A DNA stretch of 64,000 nt from NCBI RefSeq assembly GCF_000208745.1, contig NC_030853.1, positions 3,943,389 to 4,007,388 on the forward strand, written 5' to 3'. The first letter of the stretch is position 1, and each line of letters begins with the position of its first letter. The position numbers and the translations under genes are program-made. The DNA comes from Theobroma cacao. Lineage: Eukaryota > Streptophyta > Magnoliopsida > Malvales > Malvaceae. Shown here piece after piece: positions 57,701 to 64,000 of the stretch. The notes beneath the pieces were generated by a model that saw only the letters and a list, made by a program, of their open reading frames with translations, made no database searches and was not told where the DNA came from.

Positions 57701-59950
57701 AGTTTCCCAGGAAATGATCATACTCTGCAGTACCAAGCCATGCTGGCTCCTGGGTTGCAGAACCTAGGAAGTGGGGATCCCCTGAGACAGCAGTTGCAGC
57801 AATCTTTGCAGTATGTTCAACAGCCAGGCAGCCATAATTTACTGTTGCATCTGCAGCAGCAGCAGCAGCAACAGCAACAGCGAGCTGTTTCACAGTCAGT
57901 TCCACATAACATGCTGCAGGCACAATCCCAAATTCTATCTGAGAATTTGCCCTCAGTTCTTGGACAGGAACAAGTAGGCAATCAACTGGAGGAACAGGCT
58001 CAGCAACAGCATAACATGAATCAAAGTGATCAGCTCCAGCAGAGGCAGCCGGTTAATGTGCCTTCATCATTTCTGAAAACAGATTTTATCGAGTCAGCAA
58101 AGTTCTCAGGATCTGTTCCGGCTGCCCAGAATATGCTGGGTTCATTGTGTGGTGAAAGCAGTGCAAATCTTTTGAACTTCTCCAGAACTGGTCAGTCGAT
58201 ACTAGCTGAGCAGTTACCGCAGCAATCCTGGGCACCAAAGAGTACTCATTCACAGGTAAATGCCTTTGCTAGCTCAACATCACTTCCACCAGTGTTTCAT
58301 GGCAAAGATGCTATAATAGAGCCAGAAATTGGTAGCTCTGATGCCCAGAATTCTGCTCTTTTTGGTGGTAACAATGATTCATATGGCCTTCTACTCCCCA
58401 CCACTATGCCTGGTTTTGCTACATCATCAAGTGAAGCTGATGTGCCCTCAATCCCATTAGGGGATCCGTCATTCCAGAATCCTCTGTTTGGTTGCATGCA
58501 AGACTCTTCAGAGCTGCAGAGCACAGGGCAAGTTGACCCACCGACTCCAACTCGAACATTTGTCAAGGTATATGTGCTGCTGTTTATAAAGGTTAATTTT
58601 GTTTTCATCATAGCTTGCTAAAGATTAAAGTGATGTTGATTCTATTTTTGTTTTTGTAGGTTTATAAATCAGGGTCGGTAGGACGCTCATTAGACATCTC
58701 CCGGTTCAGCAGCTACCATGAGCTGCGAGAGGAGCTGGCGCAGATGTTTGGAATTGAGGGGAAGTTGGAAGACCCTCTTAGATCAGGCTGGCAGCTTGTA
58801 TTTGTCGACAGGGAGAATGATATACTTCTCCTTGGAGACGACCCTTGGGAGTAAGTACTTTAGAGTCTTCTCTTCTGTGTCCAAACCCCTTAAAACGTGT
58901 TTTTTATATTGTCCTTAATGAGTTTTGACCTCCTTTTCCCCTGTGCATTCATTTTTATTTATTTCCTCCTCGAATGCCCACCCATCCAGCACAGCATTCT
59001 TTTCTGACTTATGCTCATTTTTGACATATTTTGAAGCATTGCTGCCCAGTACAACAATATTGGTCTTATTTTCATCTTGTAAGAGTTTGTAGGATTTAGC
59101 TGTTATACAAGACTCTCAATGCACTTCCCTTCATTCTGCTTGAATCTTTTGAGTGACATCTTTATCAGTTTTCCCATAGATTTAGATTACTCTCTTTTTG
59201 GTACGCCTTTTTATATTTTCACACTTCTAATTGATCTTCCATTCTCATTGTTGCTTGTAGTGAAGTTGCATTTCAAAGCTTTGTTTTAGATTGATCAAGT
59301 AGAAACTCTACACTCCAAATCTCAAAGCTGATTCTTGGTGTAAACTTATTGGATTGGAAAAATACTATTGTCTCTTTGTGACTCCTCAAGCTACTATTTC
59401 ATTATATATATTTTTTACACTATGGAAATAAGCAATGGGCTTCTTTCTTCTTTAAGACCCTCTGAAAAAGAAATAAAATCTTTTAGAAAAACGAAAAAAC
59501 CTGACAGACGTGAATGAAGAGAGGTTACTGGATCACGAGGTTGAATCACATGATCGAGATCAAACTGTGAGAATTTTGCATTTCGGAAACATAGCTTTAG
59601 GTTTAAGCAGTTACAATAATTTCCTTTTCTTTCTTAACCAAGTCACCGTATATTAGTACTTTCATTGATTGTTTTTGGCATTTCGCATTTTGATGATATT
59701 TAATTGATAGTCATTTTGGCATTTAAGCCTATGAAGTGTGGTTAATTTTTGTTTGTATAACGAACCATGCAGCGCATTTGTGAATAATGTTTGGTACATA
59801 AAGATACTTTCACCAGAGGATGTGCAGAAGATGGGGGAGCAACGGGTGGAGCCGTTTAGCCCAACCCCAGGTCAAAGGATGAATAGCAGTGGCACTGGTG
59901 CTCGAGACCGTGTCTCTGGACTATCATCTGTTGGTTCACTCGAATACTGA
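39762..59950 (+). CDS. ARF8: Auxin response factor 8 (activator-type ARF)
   Basis: Fourteen coding exons join in one frame of 838 codons: 39762-39804, 39995-40107, 40197-40295, 40379-40435, 40538-40693, 40766-40850, 48062-48152, 48307-48471, 48547-48669, 50316-50391, 56205-56352, 57576-58567, 58660-58850, 59773-59950. Arabidopsis ARF8 has 811 aa and starts alike (MKLS, SGLGQ, GHEG). Residues about 125-228 are the B3 DNA-binding domain ([40 protein letters not shown]), which binds TGTCNN auxin elements. About 250-335 is the ARF/dimerisation region ([20 protein letters not shown]). Residues 386-700 are Gln-rich, with nine Q in a row, as in activating ARFs. About 715-800 is the PB1 domain for ARF and Aux/IAA pairing ([27 protein letters not shown]). 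It is a nuclear transcription factor for hypocotyl, stamen, fruit-set and auxin response. Introns 6 and 10 are 7.2 and 5.8 kb and hold transposons; all exons remain intact. Confidence 0.95.
41840..41985 (-). pseudogene. LINE fragment, endonuclease-RT linker, broken
   Basis: On the minus strand [14 protein letters not shown], stop, [12 protein letters not shown] and EKAMKDK match the linker before RT in plant L1-like LINEs (pattern YKLAK-RERK-RDL-KCIKDEDG). It repeats the domain found at 42655-42870, so it comes from a second LINE copy or a duplication. Confidence 0.55.
42205..42655. repeat. MITE-like repeat rich in GAGCTCGAG words, copy 1
   Basis: The words GAGCTTGA, AGCTCGAG and TTGAGCTCG recur at both ends around an AT-rich middle. 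GTAAGGAGCTTGAAACT and AGCTCATGAGTAG are shared with copy 2 (43125-43515). Non-coding. Confidence 0.6.
42655..43120 (-). pseudogene. LINE fragment between endonuclease and RT, broken
   Basis: 42870 down to 42655 reads [38 protein letters not shown] and KCIR, the linker of an L1-like LINE. 43100-42900 has fragments such as [20 protein letters not shown] from the part just before it. Several stops and frameshifts. Confidence 0.6.
43125..43515. repeat. MITE-like repeat rich in GAGCTCGAG words, copy 2
   Basis: Same arrangement as copy 1 with an AT-rich middle. It ends in AGCTCATGAGTAGCTTGATT and GTTTACACCT, close to the end of copy 1. The two copies flank a LINE segment. Confidence 0.6.
43518..43647. 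repeat. Tandem duplication, about 65 bp, two copies
   Basis: ACACCTAAGTTT...TTTTCCTGG occurs twice in succession (43518-43582 and 43583-43647) with a handful of differences. It sits at the border between MITE-like copy 2 and the LINE endonuclease fragment. Confidence 0.8.
43640..44000 (-). pseudogene. LINE endonuclease fragment, broken
   Basis: On the minus strand [49 protein letters not shown] and CKVSPG follow the end of the apurinic endonuclease domain of plant LINEs (pattern GDLNGHVG, FA-AYDL-IANT, CKVIPGE). The catalytic residues are altered and the frame is closed at both ends. Confidence 0.65.
51772..51972 (-). repeat. 3' LTR piece of the chromovirus
   Basis: Matches 55126-55318. On the minus strand it begins TGATGCAGGCACATC. 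It may extend further, to about 51600, where no partner remains for comparison. Confidence 0.8.
51984..52380 (-). pseudogene. chromovirus RNase H fused to chromodomain across a deletion
   Basis: 52380-52160 holds the RNase H start ([20 protein letters not shown], after a stop [20 protein letters not shown], then YSDH). With no gap the frame continues into [18 protein letters not shown] and [14 protein letters not shown], a chromodomain that in intact elements binds histone marks and steers integration. Roughly the whole integrase has been lost at about 52155. Confidence 0.82.
52381..53320 (-). pseudogene. chromovirus reverse transcriptase, broken
   Basis: 53307-53056 reads [40 protein letters not shown] and [11 protein letters not shown], the start of RT. 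After frame breaks, pieces such as [17 protein letters not shown] and [17 protein letters not shown] follow. 52799-52368 contains the catalytic box [11 protein letters not shown] (52755 region) and [20 protein letters not shown] of the connection. Stops or frameshifts near 53055, 52905 and 52800 prevent a full protein. Confidence 0.88.
53394..53850 (-). pseudogene. chromovirus protease region, broken
   Basis: Two frames, 53642-53394 and 53565-53350, share the region. Together they show the end of the retropepsin domain (VLCQW-like and [12 protein letters not shown], where intact copies read VGRPW) and then the linker to RT ([20 protein letters not shown]). The catalytic DTG part near 53800 is not readable. 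Confidence 0.65.
54142..54985 (-). pseudogene. chromovirus gag, broken
   Basis: 54985-54728 reads [20 protein letters not shown] and [20 protein letters not shown], the start of the gag core. After stops, pieces such as [10 protein letters not shown] and [13 protein letters not shown] continue. 54384-54142 reads [20 protein letters not shown] and [12 protein letters not shown] remnant of the Cys-His knuckle (CFACG-like, near 54040) lies after it. At least four frame breaks. Confidence 0.75.
55126..55318 (-). repeat. 5' LTR piece of the chromovirus
   Basis: Pairs with 51772-51972 (shared GGATTAGAATTCTA, AATAAACTTATTATACTAAA and AATAGAATTCTTGATG). Read on the minus strand it starts TAATACAGG against TGATGCAGG in the partner. 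Confidence 0.8.
57854..57880 (+). repeat. CAG/CAA repeat coding nine Gln in ARF8
   Basis: Five CAG codons, then CAA CAG CAA CAG, inside the Gln-rich activation region of exon 12. The CAA interruptions would slow length changes. Confidence 0.95.
58779..58799 (+). promoter_or_regulatory. miR167 target site in ARF8 exon 13
   Basis: The 21-nt site contains AGATCAGGCTGGCAGCTT, complementary to miR167 (5' end UGAAGCUGCCAGCAUGAUC) except at the first two miRNA bases and one base opposite miRNA position 14. It encodes part of RSGWQLV in the PB1 domain. The same site in Arabidopsis ARF6 and ARF8 guides cleavage of their mRNA. Confidence 0.9.
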
Positions 59951-60250
59951 GCCTGCATCTGCATGTATGAAGGTGCAACAAATTCCAATGAATTTTCTGC
60001 TATTGTGTTTCTCCCTTTAGTAGTCTGAGTGCTACATGAGACTTGTTTTGCCGAGACTAGTTATCCCCTTGGCTTTAGAATACGTGTAACTAAGTTCACA
60101 CCCTAGGTTAGGGAATTAATTTATCTCCAACATTTGTTGCAAATCAATACATGTCCGTAGACTTTAAGCAATATATGGTACTGTTATTGTGCAATTACGG
60201 CTTCTCCTTTCCTTTCTTATTTCTCAATAAAAAACTTGTTTTTCTTACAT
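59951..60250 (+). terminator. ARF8 3' UTR with poly(A) signal
   Basis: It follows the stop TGA at 59948-59950. A canonical AATAAA lies at 60226-60231, in TTTCTCAATAAAAAAC, after a T-rich stretch. The cleavage site is probably near 60250. Confidence 0.6.
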
Positions 60251-61480
60251 TGCTTTCTTGCTATTACCAATGAAAATTAAGCAGTACTTCCTAGGAGTGC
60301 AATGAGTGTTTTAAAGGGATCATTGCAAGTTCCAAAACGTGTACTGGCCTAAAGCAAAATGAAAAATCCCACGTATACTACATTCTCGAAGTAATAAAAC
60401 TTCCATGTGCTTTCAGGATAAGGATTGTACACTCACATTCCTTACAATGTGTTTAATAGAGATACATTGTGGTGTTTATTTTGAAAAATTAATGCAATTT
60501 CGTGTTGTAATGACGTTTATTTGGAAAAATCAACGCAATTTCGTATCATAATTTACTTTGCACAATTATCATATTTGATTTGATATTTTTACTCTTCATT
60601 TAAAAAATTGATTGAAAATCTTTTTCAACATAACTTATACTTCTTGATTTGACATTTTCGGGTATTGTCAAATAGATAGATGAAATCTTATATAGTGGAT
60701 CAATATACTAATTTTTTATAAATTTACATATAGTAAAAATAAATATAATCAAGTATAACATTTACAATACATATAGGAAAATAGACAAATCAATCAAAAA
60801 ATTCCAAAACTTAATTTTTATCACTTTAAAAATTTTAAAAAATAAGAAATAATTTTAAATTTTTAAAATAAATCTATAAATTAAATTTGAAAAATATAAA
60901 AACGATTTTTCATTATTAGAAATTCTAATTTTTTTAAAAAACTTAAAAATAATTTTTAATTGTTTAAAAAATTCTAGAACAATAAAATATGGAAATAATT
61001 TTTATTTTTAAGAAATTATAAAAGATTAGAAAATTCATTAAATAAAAAATATATTTAGAATTTTTGAAAAAATAGAAAATACTCTTTTTTATGCTTATAA
61101 TTTTTAAAATTATAAAAATGATTTCCTCTATAATTTTAATAAACTTTTAAAAATAAAAATAATTTTTTTTCAAAAAATCTCCTTTTGAGTTTTTTTTTTC
61201 AAAAAAAATTCTTTCCATTNCTTTTTTATGCTTATAATTTTTAAAATTATAAAAATGATTTCCTCTATAAATTTTAATAAACTTTTAAAAATAAAAATAA
61301 TTTTTTTCAAAAAATCTCCTTTTGAGTTTTTTTTTTTCAAAAAAAGAATTCTTTCCATTTTTAATTTTTTAGAAGAATTTTATAATAATAATAATAATAA
61401 TATATTTAAAAATTCTCAAAATTACTAACAAATAAAAAATTATTTTCTAGTTAATACTAATGTGGACTTGCCTTGTCCGA
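60251..61480. other. AT-rich spacer with poly-A/T blocks
   Basis: No gene. 60480-60560 contains two copies of a word pair (TTTGGAAAAAT and GCAATTTCGT) about 55 bp apart. 61383-61402 is a TAA microsatellite. Confidence 0.5.
61083..61361. repeat. 138-bp direct duplication around an N
   Basis: 61083-61219 and 61221-61361 are almost identical (both start CTTTTTTATGCTTATAATTT and end TCTTTCCATT). The only N of the window, 61220, lies exactly between them. The pattern fits an assembly join of overlapping contig ends as well as a real duplication. Confidence 0.9.
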
Positions 61481-64000
61481 TGGTTGGTTATGGGTTGGGA
61501 GAATGTTGGCTCTATTTCATAGGAATAATTTATTTTATGAAGTTTGATAGTCAAATTTCTATATGTTTCTTTTTTGCTTATGCCATATCTAAACTAAATT
61601 TGTGCTATAATAAATAAAATAAAATATATGAGATTATAATATTTTGAGATTATAATAAGAAATGAAAAAAAATATATTAGATTGTAATAAAAAATGAAAA
61701 TAAAATATATGAGATTAAAATTTTTTTTAATAGATGATATCATATAAAAATTTAAGAGAATTAGATAAAGAAGTTGGAGAGAGAAGCTCTGAGTGAAAAT
61801 AAAGTTGTTTTGAAAAAAGTCTCTCAAATGAATTGTGAAGGCTTTATATATAGTATTAGAAATGACGGTTACTTAAGAATAGATTTTAATGCACGTAATG
61901 AATAGCGACTTTAATATTGGATAACTATTATTGAGTTTTTAATGTTGAGTAACGATTAGAAATCTATTATCTGACTATTAAAATAATAAATTTTATGATC
62001 GTTACTAATATAATGAGATTTATTCTTGAGTCAAGTTTAAATGGAAGAGGTATACAGGAAAAACTATGCAAGAACAATTTAAGGGACAAGGGGAGTACAT
62101 GAATGGGTATAAGAGAAGAATATAAGATGGAGAAACATTTGTAGTTAAAGAAAAGGTTAAGAGAATACCTCTTAACTACCTCTATATCTGAACCACTAAG
62201 CCAAACTCTCCAAAACATCCCAAGATGAAAGTAATCTGCGAACCTTGTCACTTATTCGAGGTTGCTTTTGCTGGGATTCAATCTTATGCTTAAACATGAA
62301 ATTAATCATGAAATTAAAAATATAACGCAGTGAAAAAAAAATGTATTTAATCAAAGAAACAACTGAAACCCTCAAGATTAATGTTTGTGTTTTTCATGCA
62401 ATTTTCAAACAAATTATAAACACTCATAGGTTTAAGTATTATGTACCTTACTTTAGATATCGTAATCAAGAGCTAATTAAATCCAAAAATGCTTGTGATG
62501 AAGCAAGTAACTTGAAAAGAGAATAAGACAGTATGAAATCTTTGCTTCTCCATCTTTATGATTTGTCAAATCTTCAGCAACCCAAGTGTTTGACCTTTGA
62601 TAGTAATCCATACAGTGATTAAATAAGACCTTCTTAAAGGTAAGATTTTGTTTGTGCTAGTAAGTTTTATTTCTAAACAAAAAGACTTATTTCTATCAAA
62701 CAAAGAAAACTATTTTTCTTTTCTTATTTTTATGAAACGGTTAAGAAATGGCTGAAGGCTTAGAGTTTTAGTTGGTTAATACAACATATTTATATAGCCA
62801 AACTAAGTTGTAACCCTAGGTCCAACATTTGTATCTTTATTCAATCAAGTCCTTGTGAACTTAATTAATTTTTCAATTTTATAATGATTTATTTCAATTA
62901 AGTCCAACTTAATTGGTTATCTTTATTTAATCTTAATCATGTCACTTAATGTGTGTGACCCATTAGGCTTCTAACATATTGGTAGTAAGTATAAATCATA
63001 ACACATATCAATTTTATAATTGATTTATATTTATAGATCATGAATGGTATCTAGCAACACATCATGACCACCAAAATATTAGAGAGTAAATTAAAGAATT
63101 TGACAAAGTCTTTCAGTGATAAGCCTCTTAGTGTAATATGATCATTTCATCAAATATGCTAGATATGTCATTAAGCATGGCTTAGTGTCTACTTATGACA
63201 TTCCATATTAATTCTCATAATTCATGACTAAGAAACTAACTTTCCTCAAATTCATCTTACTTTGGCCAGAGACTTTACAAGTTAATCTACAATTGAGAAC
63301 AACAGAGATACATCCTTTCATATCACTTGAGGTGATAAATCCTTTTCTAAGCACTCATCCACCAAAAACACCATGTTTAGGCATTTGGTCTCTTTTAGAT
63401 CCATAGAGGTGAAATTAAAGTATGTCATTCCTCATACATAATGACTTGGTGTCTCAAGTCTGAGTACTAGTTGCACGACTATCACATGAGAACATATTCT
63501 ATTGGCACTTGAATGAAACACCAAATGGAGTTCTCATAGTGGGTCATGTTCAGTAAACTTGTTCTTTAACAAACACCAACATGTTATCTTCAAGTATCCC
63601 ATATACTTCAATCTATGAGATCGTGTCACGACCTAGTACTCCTATCGAGCTAGTGACAACTGCCGTGACGTCCCGGTAGACATTCGTTATTCGGAGTGCT
63701 AACTGGAACCCCGCAAGGCTTTAGTACCATTTTTTCATCTCACCTGTGAGTAATCATCGCCAAACCTCATTTTAAAAAAATTTTAAGTTTTTTCCCTTTC
63801 AAAACCGTGAAAAAATAATTTTCACCTCATAGGGGCGTTTTCGTCATTTTTCCTCAAAATTTTCTGAACCTAACTAAAGATGTAGTAGATGAGTGGAAAA
63901 CACATATTTCATGATTTAAAATAAATTTGGGTGTCTAAAACATTTATTAAAAATGATATTGCAACTATTTAAATAAAATAAAAATATTCAATAAAATATT
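61481..64000. other. Repeat-derived, non-coding right end
   Basis: No gene recognised; ORFs here are short and without motifs. 61600-61720 has three copies of ATATGAGATTATAAT-like words. 62770-63600 looks like LTR or leader sequence (TGTGACCCATTAGG near 62955, and words such as GAGTTCTCATAGTGGGTCATGTTC near 63520). 63625-63730 (CGTGTCACGACCTAG, CCGTGACGTCCCGGTAGACA, GGAACCCCGCAAGGC) resembles a GC-rich module seen in many plant LTRs, so another element probably starts or ends here. Confidence 0.45.

Noticed and set aside
57699..57923. Antisense frame with Ala/Val runs
   Set aside because: It is the complement of the CAG repeat coding the Gln run of ARF8.
39762..59950. Idea that the region is an ARF8 pseudogene because it is full of transposons
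   Set aside because: All 14 exons have GT/AG borders and matching phases, the frame is open for 838 codons, and the key domains are intact. The transposons are confined to introns.
1..64000. tRNA, rRNA or organelle-derived insertions
   Set aside because: I read for cloverleaf-type box A/B words and for plastid or mitochondrial gene sequence and saw none that stood up. A tRNAscan and a BLAST to organelle genomes would decide.

Overview
The window is nuclear DNA of a flowering plant, most likely a eudicot. It is AT-rich, its genes are split by GT/AG introns, it holds several families of plant LTR retrotransposons, LINEs and MITE-like repeats, and its proteins match plant-specific families such as ARF with a B3 domain. 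I cannot name the genus. One N at 61220 shows that this is draft assembly.

Three intact protein-coding genes can be modelled exon by exon. (1) Condensin subunit CAP-G lies on the minus strand (15131 down to 6233): 12 exons, 1026 aa, frame open throughout. (2) A two-domain DJ-1/PfpI protein like Arabidopsis DJ1D lies on the plus strand (34336-37510): 5 exons, 387 aa, with both Glu/Cys active-site pairs. (3) The auxin response factor ARF8 lies on the plus strand (39762-59950): 14 coding exons, 838 aa, with a miR167 target site in exon 13, three short upstream ORFs in the leader, and two introns (7.2 kb and 5.8 kb) swollen by transposons.

Layout: 1-4078 is a decayed Ty1/copia element, cut by the window edge. 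4337-4963 is a broken, intron-containing piece of a TFIIIB B''(BDP1)-like gene. 6233-15131 is CAP-G. 15300-25730 is repeat territory: AT-rich MITE-like copies, a 28-bp tandem array, and a Ty3/gypsy gag relic between two LTRs in opposite orientation. 25734-31170 is a MITE-like inverted-repeat element split by a GC-rich, non-autonomous gypsy element with both LTRs (25916-30757). 31380-33715 holds low-complexity DNA and a LINE tail split by another repeat. DJ1D follows, then an AT-rich spacer and ARF8. Intron 6 of ARF8 holds antisense LINE pieces and two related MITE-like copies. Intron 10 holds an antisense chromovirus relic. 60250-64000 is AT-rich and repeat-derived, with a suspicious 138-bp duplication around the N.

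The three genes do not form a pathway: chromosome condensation, methylglyoxal/oxidative-stress protection, and auxin transcriptional response. The main story is how transposons have filled spacers and introns while the exons stayed intact. I found no convincing novel system. The best leads are the regulatory features and TE-filled introns of ARF8, the inverted-LTR structure, and the unexplained GC-rich interior of the non-autonomous gypsy element.
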